Part shown: positions 1 to 10,641 of the stretch, one piece after another
Numbering within the stretch: position 1 is the stretch's first letter
Layout: every line of letters begins with the position of its first letter
From: Sandaracinaceae bacterium
GTDB lineage: Bacteria; Myxococcota_A; Polyangia; Polyangiales; Houyiibacteriaceae
Direction: 5' to 3'
Length of the DNA stretch: 64,000 bases
NCBI GenBank assembly: GCA_020633055.1
Contig: JACKEJ010000013.1
Coordinates: forward strand, 1-64,000
The notes under the pieces: model-generated
The model's database searches: none
What the model was told of the DNA's origin: nothing
What the model saw: the letters and a program-made list of their open reading frames with translations, nothing else
Position numbers and translations under genes: made by a program

Positions 1-40
1 GGACTTTGAGCGCGCGATCACCAAGATCGCTGCCCCGGAC

Positions 41-260
41 TTTAGTCCGGGGTGCCCCAATTTAGGGACAGACAGCACTTCTGAAACAGCCCCTTCAGTC
101 CGGGGTGCCCCTATTCATGGATGTTCGCTGCTTCCGAGACAGCCCCTTCAGTCCGGGATGCCCCCAATTGTGGACGTTCAGCGCTTCTGAGACAGCCACT
201 CCAGTCCGAAGTGCCCTAGTTCGGGACAGTCATTGCTTCCGAGACAGCCTCTCCACACCT
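41..260. repeat. 53-bp direct tandem repeat, about 4 copies
   Basis: The core AGTCCGGGGTGCCCC recurs, with small changes, at 44, 97, 150 and 203, exactly 53 bp apart. Each core is preceded by a CTTCYGARACAGCC-like stretch; a last degenerate half copy starts near 238. Copies diverge by point changes rather than indels. No convincing gene covers it, so it is an intergenic minisatellite-like array upstream of nothing obvious on the + strand and downstream of the lipoprotein gene on the - strand. It begins at or before the window edge, so the array may be longer. Confidence 0.85.
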
Positions 261-315
261 GCTCGGTGCCGGGTGCCCCGTCCGCCGCGCGCCGACGGGC
301 CCCTGTCCAAGACCT

Positions 316-1395
316 TCAGCGCGCCGGATGCACCCGCGTGAACGACACCGTCTCGCCCGCCTGCTCCGCGCCCTGATTGAAGAACACACAGCCCTCCACC
401 AGCGCGGGCCGCTGCGGCAACACCAACCGGTGCGCGACGCGGCGCGCCTCGCCGCCGGCCGTGGGGAGCGCGTGCAGCTCGCCCAGGAACGCGTCTTCGA
501 ACGCGACGATGATCAGCTCGTCGTCCGCCGCGTGCGAGAGCGCGCCGGAGAGGGGCACGGTCCCGACCAGCCGCTCGGGGCCGCGCATGGGGCGGAACAC
601 CACCTCGCGCGGGTAGCCGGCGCGGCGCAGCTCGTAGAAGCCGTCCGCGGTGGCTTCGTCGGCGCCCACGGGCACGCGCCGCTCCTCGGCCTGCTGGACG
701 GCCTGGTCCACGTAGGCGGTCTCGAACGCGCTGCGCAGGACGAGGTGCCCGGCCTGGCTGCGCCCCAGGCGGAACTGCGAGCGCGGCAGGGTCCGGACCA
801 CCTCGGGCGCGCCGCCCACGCCGGGCAGGCGCATGAGCCGCGCCTCGCCCACGTTGGGGTCGGTGTCCATCCAGTAGAGCGCGCCGTCCGAGGCAAACAG
901 CCCCGACACGGCGAGCCCGGAGAGCCCCTCGGCGACGGGGGTCAGCGTGAGCGTGGTGAGGTCCAGGCGCTGGACGCTGTCACGCCCACGCGTGATGGGG
1001 TTGGCGCTGAACGCGTAGAGGTGCGTGTCGTCCGCCGTGAGCCCTGTCGTGTTCAGCGGCGCCGCGGACAGCAGGCGCTCTCGCCCGCCGCGCAGGTCCC
1101 ACTCGCGCACGCCAGTACGCCCGGCGGCGAAGACGCGCCCCCGGTGGACGGTGAAGCGGTGCGTGCCCTCCCAGCGCGTGACGCGCGTCTCGCCGCACAC
1201 GCTGGCCGGACGCTCCACCCACACGCCGGGTGCGCTGGGGGGCGCCGCAGGCTCGGTGGTCGCCGTGCTGGCGGGTGCCGTTGCGGCGCGCTCGCTGGGC
1301 CGCACTGGCGTGGCCTCGCTGGCCCCCGAGTCGCCGCTGCAGCCCACGAGCGCCGAGCCCACGCAGAGCCCCGCGCACGCCCACCAAGGAGTCAG
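316..1395 (-). CDS. Predicted lipoprotein, beta-propeller-like
   Basis: About 359 residues. A short hydrophobic leader ends in a lipobox (LVGC, Cys about residue 19), followed by a Ser/Thr/Ala/Pro linker. The body has repeated DGALYWMDTD- and DDTHLYAFSA-like blades, typical of WD40/SMP-30/DUF5050-like propellers that often serve as extracytoplasmic sensors or binding platforms. No catalytic motif is seen. There is no ATG, GTG or TTG in frame at a sensible place. The best start is a CTG overlapping the stop of the SpoIIAA-like gene (CTGA), which suggests coupled translation, but the start is uncertain. Function unknown. Confidence 0.6.
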   Translation of the reverse strand: MTPWWACAGLCVGSALVGCSGDSGASEATPVRPSERAATAPASTATTEPAAPPSAPGVWVERPASVCGETRVTRWEGTHRFTVHRGRVFAAGRTGVREWDLRGGRERLLSAAPLNTTGLTADDTHLYAFSANPITRGRDSVQRLDLTTLTLTPVAEGLSGLAVSGLFASDGALYWMDTDPNVGEARLMRLPGVGGAPEVVRTLPRSQFRLGRSQAGHLVLRSAFETAYVDQAVQQAEERRVPVGADEATADGFYELRRAGYPREVVFRPMRGPERLVGTVPLSGALSHAADDELIIVAFEDAFLGELHALPTAGGEARRVAHRLVLPQRPALVEGCVFFNQGAEQAGETVSFTRVHPAR

Positions 1396-1808
1396 AGCGC
1401 CACCTGCGCCACCCAGGCGCGGGCCTCGTCCACGGTGGCGAAGACCTTGTGCGGGTACTCGAACGGCGAGAACCACATGATGGCGGTGAGCGCGCCGCGC
1501 AGGACCGCAGAGGGGAGCACGTACGCCTCGGCGCGGCAGTAGCGCTTGGTGTGCGCGTTGTTGCGCTTCGAGAACTCGGCGAAGTGCTGGCGAGCGGCCG
1601 CGTCGGGCACGCTGGCGTAGGTGGCGTCGATGACCAGCGTGTAGGGCTCGCGGCGGGCAAAGACCTTGTCCTGCAGCGCCTCGGTCACGACGCGCGCCCC
1701 GGGCAGCGACATGCCGCCGCTGAGCGTGACGAGGACGTTGGGGAAGCGCGAGACGTCCAGGCTGAAGCCTTCGCGGGTGGGGCTGTGCGGTGCGGTCGAA
1801 GGGGTCAT
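1392..1808 (-). CDS. SpoIIAA/STAS-like domain protein
   Basis: 138 residues from the ATG at 1808; the frame is open further upstream, but that part is Arg/Pro-rich and looks non-coding. The pattern is an N-terminal strand (SLDVSRFPNVLVTLSGGM), a helix with paired acidic and basic residues, YTLVIDATYASVPD, a RQHFAEFSKRNNAH helix, and a C-terminal FATVDEARAWV helix. This is the layout of SpoIIAA-like (STAS/SEC14-type) small proteins common in myxobacteria; no biochemical role is known. A paralogue lies at 18754-19221, sharing TPDAARRQRF/VPDAAARQHF, the internal hydrophobic strand and the EDAEAWL-type end. It is followed, overlapping, by the lipoprotein gene. Confidence 0.7.
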   Translation of the reverse strand: MTPSTAPHSPTREGFSLDVSRFPNVLVTLSGGMSLPGARVVTEALQDKVFARREPYTLVIDATYASVPDAAARQHFAEFSKRNNAHTKRYCRAEAYVLPSAVLRGALTAIMWFSPFEYPHKVFATVDEARAWVAQVAL

Positions 1809-1912
1809 GGCGGCTCTCGGGCGCTGCGGTCTGGCACGGAGCCTGCGGTGCGCAACTCGTCCGCGAACCTCCACAGCGTCGCTCATCCTCGCACACGTGT
1901 ACGCTGAGCGCG

Positions 1913-2782
1913 ATGCGCCCCGAAGACATTGTCTACGACCCCTCGTCTCTGTCCCCAGCCGCGGACCGCGAGCCCGTCCGCGTGACGTGGCTCGGCACGG
2001 CCGGCTTTGCGATCGAGCACGCCGGCTACACGGTGCTGATCGATCCCTACGTCACGCGCTCGTCCCTGCTGGACTGCGTGCGCGCGCCGCTCGTGAGCGA
2101 CGCCGTCGCGGTGCAGCGCTATGTGCCCAAGGCGGACGCCATCATCACGGGGCACACCCACTTCGACCACGCGCTGGACGTGCCCGACATCGCGCGCGCG
2201 ACGGGCGCTACCGTCTACGGCTCGCGCTCGTGCGTGCAGCTGTGCCGCATGGCGGGCATCCCCGAGGCGCAGGTGGTGGATGTGGAGTCGCGGCGCGGCC
2301 CCTTCGCTGAGGCGGAGGTGGGCCCCTTCCACCTGCGCTTCGTGCCCAGCGCGCACTCGGCGTTTCTGCTGGGGCGCGTGCCGATGCCAGGCGACATCGC
2401 CGACTGCGACCAGATCCCGCTGCGCACCGAGCAGTATCGCTGCGGCGCGGTGTTCGGCGTGGACATCCGCGTGGCGGGCAAGCGCCTGTATCACCTGGGC
2501 AGCGCCGACCTGCTGGACGCGCACCCCGAGCGCGACGTGGACCTGCTGCTGATGTGCGTGGCGGGCTGGACGACCACCCCGCGCTTCGTGCCGCGCGTGA
2601 TGGGCGCGCTGCGCCCCGGGGCCGTGCTGCTCTCGCACTGGGACAACTTCTTCCTGCCCATGAGCGCAGGCGCCAAGGCGCTGCCCGCCATGCAGCTGCC
2701 GCGCCTGGTGGACGGCCTCACGGCCATCGACCCGAGCGTGCGGGTGGGGACTGTGCCGTTGCTGGGGCACGTGCTGCTGTAG
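1913..2782 (+). CDS. MBL-fold metallo-hydrolase (UlaG/lactamase_B_2-like)
   Basis: 289 residues from the ATG at 1913; the longer open frame upstream overlaps the divergent gene and is unlikely to be coding. Near residue 80 the metal-binding motif reads TGHTHFDHALD (HxHxDH), preceded by WLGTAGFAIEHAGYTVLIDP, the usual first strands of the UlaG-like branch. Later ligands are likely His in FVPSAHSAF and His in LLSHWDNFF. Such enzymes hydrolyse phosphodiester, lactone or amide bonds with a di-metal centre; the substrate cannot be told from sequence. No signal peptide is seen, so it is probably cytoplasmic. It stands alone, divergent from the SpoIIAA-like gene. Confidence 0.8.
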   Translation: MRPEDIVYDPSSLSPAADREPVRVTWLGTAGFAIEHAGYTVLIDPYVTRSSLLDCVRAPLVSDAVAVQRYVPKADAIITGHTHFDHALDVPDIARATGATVYGSRSCVQLCRMAGIPEAQVVDVESRRGPFAEAEVGPFHLRFVPSAHSAFLLGRVPMPGDIADCDQIPLRTEQYRCGAVFGVDIRVAGKRLYHLGSADLLDAHPERDVDLLLMCVAGWTTTPRFVPRVMGALRPGAVLLSHWDNFFLPMSAGAKALPAMQLPRLVDGLTAIDPSVRVGTVPLLGHVLL

Positions 2783-2843
2783 GCGCCCGAAAGCCCGCCT
2801 GCATACGCAAGACACAGCGGAAAGATGCGCACCCGCTGTCGCT

Positions 2844-2863
2844 GATACCCAGACAGGGGTATC
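2844..2863. promoter_or_regulatory. Perfect 7-bp inverted repeat before the MopE operon
   Basis: GATACCC and GGGTATC flank a 6-bp spacer and end 8 bp before the ATG at 2872. It could be an operator, or an mRNA hairpin that covers the translation start; no T-run follows, so a terminator is less likely. Confidence 0.45.
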
Positions 2864-2871
2864 CTTCCGGG

Positions 2872-6344
<3,473 letters not shown>

Positions 6345-6345
<1 letters not shown>

Positions 6346-7871
6346 TGCGCGCTACCGTCATGATGCGGGCCCGGCCCGTGCTGTGCGCCGTCGCGCTGTC
6401 GGCCATCTTTGCGGGCTGCGGCGTGGACCCCTACTGCCTCGACTGCGTCGAAGGCGACGCCTCGGTCGATCAGGGCCGCGATGGCATGGTGCTCCCGGGA
6501 GACATGGACGTAGCCGACCAGCGCATGGACCGCGGCGTGTGCGTGCCCACCGGCGAGGACGAGACCTGCAACGAGCAGGACGACGACTGCGACACCCGTG
6601 TGGACGAGGGCTTCGACCTGCAGACCGACGCGCTGCACTGCGGGGACTGCGACACCAGCTGCCTGCGGCCCAACGCGAACGTCGCGTGCGAGGAGGGCGA
6701 GTGTACGCAGGACGGCTGCTTCGACGGCTTCGCCGACATCGACACGAGCAGCGCAGCGCCCGGGTGCGAGTACCGGTGCCCGGTGTTCCCCACGACGAGT
6801 GAGGACTGCAACGGCATCGACGACGACTGCGACGGGCGCGTGGACGAAGCGGTGGACCTGCCGCCACCCCCGGCGGGTCTGTGCCGCACGACGCCAGGAA
6901 CCCCGTGCGAAGGCACGGTGCCCGTGTGCGAGACGCGCAACGGGATCGGCACGTGGTACTGCGACTACGCGCCCGAGGTGGAGTTCGATCCGGACATCCC
7001 GAGCGGTGTCGTGCTGCAGGAGCAGCGCTGCGACGGGTTCGACGGTGACTGCGATGGTGTCGCGGATGACGCGTTCCCCACGCTGGGCACCGACTGCGAC
7101 AACGGCGACCTCGGCGCCTGCCGCGACGAAGGGCGCGTGGTGTGCGACCCCACCGACACCAGCGCCACGATGTGCGACTTCACGCAGGGCCCGAACCCCG
7201 TCCCCGGCGCTCCGATGGCCGAAGCGTGCAACGGGATCGACGACAACTGCGACGGCGTCATCGACAACTCGGACCCCATGGACCCGGACCGCGTCATCGA
7301 CGACATGGTCCACATCACGCACGGCGGGATGGACTTCTACATCTACCGCTACGAGGCCTCGCGACCCGATGCGAGCGACGCGGACGCGGGCGCTGCGAGC
7401 CAGCGCGCGTGCAGCAACGCGAACGTGCTGCCATGGACGACCGTGGCCCACAGCGCGGCCGCTGCGGCCTGCAGCGCGGCGGGCTTCCGGCTGTGCACGG
7501 GGCCCGAGTGGCAGGCGGCGTGCGAGGCCGCGACCGCGACGACCTACCCCTACGGCAACGCGTACGCGCCCATGACCTGCAATGGCGGCGACCGCGACGC
7601 GATACCGGGCGGCATGGTGAACCACAGCGTCGCGCCGACGGGTGCCCTCGCCGCGTGTGTCAGCGCGGACGGCGTGCTGGACATGTCCGGCAACGTCAAG
7701 GAGTGGACCGAGGACCCGAGAACCGGGCCACCGGCCACCTTCGTCATTCGCGGAGGCTCGTTCGAGTCCCCCGAGCTGGGGCTCACGTGCCAGACCACCC
7801 TCTCCCAGGCCTTGCCGGACACCGCCCAGGCGACGCTCGGCTTCCGCTGCTGCTCGGACGTGGCACCATGA
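6345..7871 (+). CDS. Lipoprotein with MopE repeats and FGE-like domain
   Basis: 508 residues; the ATG at 6345 shares its A with the stop of the previous gene. A lipoprotein signal ends in FAGC (Cys about 25). Four Asp/Cys motifs of the CNxIDDDCDGxVDE type lie near residues 75, 154, 228 and 294. Residues about 325-506 match the formylglycine-generating enzyme/sulfatase-modifying-factor fold: WQAACEAAT, YPYGN, LDMSGNVKEWTED, IRGGSFES and terminal GFRCC. In bacteria this fold is often a non-catalytic or protein-modifying domain; the paired catalytic Cys of true FGEs cannot be assigned confidently. Probably lipid-anchored and facing the periplasm or surface, partnering the vWA protein and the barrel encoded on either side. 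Confidence 0.8.
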
Positions 7872-9073
7872 CTCGGACTCGTCGACACATCCGCCCGGCC
7901 CTGCAGACGCTGTTGGGGATCGCTTCCTTCGCGAGCCTCGCGCTCTCGACCAGCAGCGGCGCAGCGCAGGCCCCCCAAGGCACGTTCACGGCCAACCGCT
8001 TCAGCCCCGCCGCAGGAAGCGGCAACTACCTCGAGGTGGACGGCGCTGCGGTGCACTCGCACCTCGAGGGCAGCGTGGGCTTGACGCTGGACTACGCCCA
8101 CCAGCCGCTGGTCATCCACAGCGTGACATGCACCGACCCCGTCGCGGGGACCGGCTGCCAGGTCGACGGCGTGCGCTCCGAGCTGGTGAGCTACAGCCTG
8201 ACGGCCAGCCTGTGGGGGGCGCTCACCCTGGCTGACCGCCTGCAGATCAGCCTGGTGTTGCCGCTGACGTTCTCGAGCGGCGACGGGTTCATGGAGCTGG
8301 GGCGCGGCCCCGACAACGTCACCATCGAGGGCGGGTCCGCGGTGGGCCTTGGGGACCCGCGCCTCGGCGCGAAGGTGCGCATCCTGGGCGAGGAGAGCGA
8401 CACCTTCCGCTTGGCCGCGGCCGTCTGGGTCGCGCTGCCGCTTGGCGATGTGTTCCAGGAGGGGCGCTTCATTGGCAACGCCAGCGCGAGTGTGGGTGGC
8501 CACGCCATCGCGCAGGTGGTCACCAACGGCTTCCATCTGAGCCTGAACGTGGGTGGCCTGTGGCGCGACGAGCAGACGCTCCTGAGCACCACGCAGGGCC
8601 CCGAGATCTACTACCGCGGCGCCATCGGCTACGAGGTGCACCCGGACGTGCTGCTCTTCGCGGAGGTGAGCGGCGCCACGGGTCTGAGCGGTGACTACGA
8701 CGAGAACCCGCTCGAAGGGCGCCTCGGCGCGCTCATCGACCACGGCTCGTTCCGCTTTACGCTCGCGGGCGGCGCCGGGATCCTGGGTGGGGTCGGGGTG
8801 CCGGTGTTCCGCGTGGTCGGCGGCTTCGCGTTCGTGCCCCAGAGCAACGTGCGCGCGCCGGTCGTCGGCGACGACATCGGACCCGAGCTGGACGGCCCCG
8901 ACGCGTCTCGCGGCTGCCGGCCAGCGGGCGACGAGGAGAGCCCGTTCGACACCCGCCCCATGTGTGAGTCCGCGCCCGCGCCAGCCACGGGCCCCGCGGA
9001 GGCTGTCCCGGCCGAGCCAGAGCCGACGCCCGACGCGGAGTCCGAGGGCGACGCGGACGTCAGCGGAGCTTGA
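7868..9073 (+). CDS. Outer-membrane beta-barrel protein
   Basis: 401 residues; the ATG overlaps the preceding stop (ATGA). A signal peptide (about 1-34, ending GAAQA) is followed by alternating amphipathic strands such as LVSYSLTASLWGALTL, LQISLVLPLTF, FRLAAAVWVALPLG and FHLSLNVGGLW, as in transporter-type or OmpA-like barrels. The last 60 residues are Pro/Ala/Glu-rich and may be periplasmic; no OmpA peptidoglycan-binding domain follows. It may be the pore or anchor for the two Asp/Cys-repeat proteins upstream (inferred from the operon). Its 3' end overlaps the convergent lipoprotein gene by 14 bp. Confidence 0.75.
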   Translation: MTRTRRHIRPALQTLLGIASFASLALSTSSGAAQAPQGTFTANRFSPAAGSGNYLEVDGAAVHSHLEGSVGLTLDYAHQPLVIHSVTCTDPVAGTGCQVDGVRSELVSYSLTASLWGALTLADRLQISLVLPLTFSSGDGFMELGRGPDNVTIEGGSAVGLGDPRLGAKVRILGEESDTFRLAAAVWVALPLGDVFQEGRFIGNASASVGGHAIAQVVTNGFHLSLNVGGLWRDEQTLLSTTQGPEIYYRGAIGYEVHPDVLLFAEVSGATGLSGDYDENPLEGRLGALIDHGSFRFTLAGGAGILGGVGVPVFRVVGGFAFVPQSNVRAPVVGDDIGPELDGPDASRGCRPAGDEESPFDTRPMCESAPAPATGPAEAVPAEPEPTPDAESEGDADVSGA

Positions 9074-10274
9074 CGAACTGATACGACCAGCCGGGGAGGC
9101 TCACGCGCGGCGTGGCCACCCCGTCGACGACCTCGTAGAGCTGCGTGGCGTAGCCCACCTCGTCGCCGCCCGGGACCATGAGGATCAAGCGGTCGTCGAA
9201 CTGCAGCGGCGTGAACGCCCCGCCGTTGTGCGCGATGCCCTCGATGGGCGCGCCCTGCTGGGTGTCGAGGTCCATGCGCCAGATGCTCCAGTGGTTGCTG
9301 CCCACGTAGGCCCACGGGTCGGTCTCGGCGTCGAAGCTGGTCTCTTCGTCGTGGAACACGGAGATGAGCGCCTGCCCGTCGTGCAGGTAAGAGAACATGG
9401 CGCCGTAGCGCCCGTCAGCGACCTCGCCGTAGTCCAGCGTCCAGTCCGCGTCGAAGACCTCCTCGTCGGGCGCGATGCGCAGAACGCACGGCGTGGGGGC
9501 GTCCGCCAAGATGGCCCTGGCCACCGGCCAGACCCAGTTGCTGAAGTAGATGTTGCCGGCCTCGTCGCTGGACACGAGGTTGCCGGGCACGGGGCAGCGC
9601 GTCTCGGGCACCAGGTCCACGAGGGTGTCAGTGTCGAGGTCGTACACGGCGAGCAGGTAGTCGCTGGAGTACGTGGCGGTGTTGTAGTCGGCCCAGCTCA
9701 CGCTGCGGAAGAGTCGGTTGCCGCGGATGGCCGCGGGCGAGCTCTCGAACGACCAGCCCTCGCGGAAGAACTCGTCGGGCGGCGGGATGTCCCCCGTGGT
9801 GGCCATCGTGGTGGGGTTCCAGAGGATGGTGGTGCCGTCGTCGAAGTTCATCAGGTAGGCCTTGGTGGCGCTGATGAAGCTGACGTTCCACGAGTCGAAC
9901 TGGCCGCGTGTGAGGCCGTAGTTGGCGAAGCTGAGCTGGGGTCCGTCCGCCACGAGCTCGCCTTCGTCGGACACGACGTAGCGCGTGACGGTGGGCGCGT
10001 CGGCGTCGCCCACGAAGAGCCAGTCGCCGTAGGCCTGGATGAACGCTCGGCCGGTGCCGAACTCGCGTGACTCCGCGGGGTCCACGCGCTCGAGGTCCAG
10101 GTCGGAGATCAAGCTGAGGTAGCTGTTGGAGCCCGAGTCGTCGTAGACCTCGTACATGATGGCGTAGAGGGGCGCGTCGGGGTCGAAGGTGCGCGGGCCA
10201 TCGCTGCCGCCGCTGCAGCCGAGGGCTGTGGCGAAGGCGAGCGCAAGCGTCAACGCCGAGGCTGGATGGTGCAT
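9060..10274 (-). CDS. Lipoprotein of the siderophore-receptor locus, MxcI-like
   Basis: 404 residues from the ATG at 10274, which gives a lipoprotein signal ending ATALGC (Cys about 20); an in-frame ATG at 10346 would spoil it. The body looks like a beta-propeller, with motifs SATKAYLMNFDDGTTI, LWNPTTM and AWxYVGSNHWSIW. It is paralogous to the lipoprotein at 31270-32550 (shared SATKAY, NPTTM and CVLRI/CILRV with the same order). Both sit beside TonB/PepSY iron-uptake genes, so a role in handling a ferric siderophore or haem at the outer membrane is inferred. Myxobacterial siderophore clusters carry a comparable protein (MxcI); that name is from memory and not certain. It is divergent from the receptor gene and shares its operator region. 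Confidence 0.7.
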   Translation of the reverse strand: MHHPASALTLALAFATALGCSGGSDGPRTFDPDAPLYAIMYEVYDDSGSNSYLSLISDLDLERVDPAESREFGTGRAFIQAYGDWLFVGDADAPTVTRYVVSDEGELVADGPQLSFANYGLTRGQFDSWNVSFISATKAYLMNFDDGTTILWNPTTMATTGDIPPPDEFFREGWSFESSPAAIRGNRLFRSVSWADYNTATYSSDYLLAVYDLDTDTLVDLVPETRCPVPGNLVSSDEAGNIYFSNWVWPVARAILADAPTPCVLRIAPDEEVFDADWTLDYGEVADGRYGAMFSYLHDGQALISVFHDEETSFDAETDPWAYVGSNHWSIWRMDLDTQQGAPIEGIAHNGGAFTPLQFDDRLILMVPGGDEVGYATQLYEVVDGVATPRVSLPGWSYQFVKLR

Positions 10275-10417
10275 GCGGCGGCAGGTGCGGAGCTGGCGCG
10301 AGGGGCCGGCCGACGGGGGCGGCGGAGAAACGCGGAAGGGATGCATGGGCGGGGTCTCTCTTGGCGAGGGGAGAGCCCGGCGTGCGTGCGCGTGGCGCCG
10401 GGCAAGATGCCCGGGTA

Positions 10418-10440
10418 TGACTTAATGATAATGCAAGTCA
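10418..10440. promoter_or_regulatory. Fur-like operator 1
   Basis: TGACTT and AAGTCA form perfect arms around an A/T-rich centre AATGATAATGC, which matches the AATGATAAT core of Fur boxes. It lies in the 367-bp divergent region (10275-10641) between the lipoprotein and receptor genes, an A/T-rich island in G+C-rich DNA. An AAATCAATTT tract follows immediately. Confidence 0.6.
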
Positions 10441-10535
10441 AAATCAATTTAGACGCGTGCGCACGATGAAGAGCCCCAAGCCCACCTCGGTGCGGCCAAA
10501 AACACGTGAATTCGTGGGTTCTGTTCCGCGGCGAG

Positions 10536-10560
10536 ATTGAACTTGCATATGAAAGTCAAT
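10536..10560. promoter_or_regulatory. Fur-like operator 2
   Basis: ATTGA ... TCAAT arms with inner ACTT/AAAGT half-sites and the same AGTCAATTTCA right edge that is found at 34963. It sits 82 bp before the receptor start, a position suited to repression. Two sites about 120 bp apart would allow cooperative or loop-type control of both divergent genes (inferred). Confidence 0.5.
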
Positions 10561-10641
10561 TTCACCATCTTGCAGGACGCGGAGCATCGAGCCCCCGCGT
10601 CGCTCCCGTTGGCCCCCACCAGCGGTGCCCCCGGACACCCC

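Noticed and set aside
41..260. CRISPR-like reading of the 53-bp array
   Set aside because: Repeats are contiguous, both halves of the unit are conserved, and there are no unique spacers or cas genes.
10537..10641. Upstream start for the TonB receptor at 10537
   Set aside because: It would put coding sequence over the palindrome at 10536-10560 and bury the signal peptide 35 residues inside.
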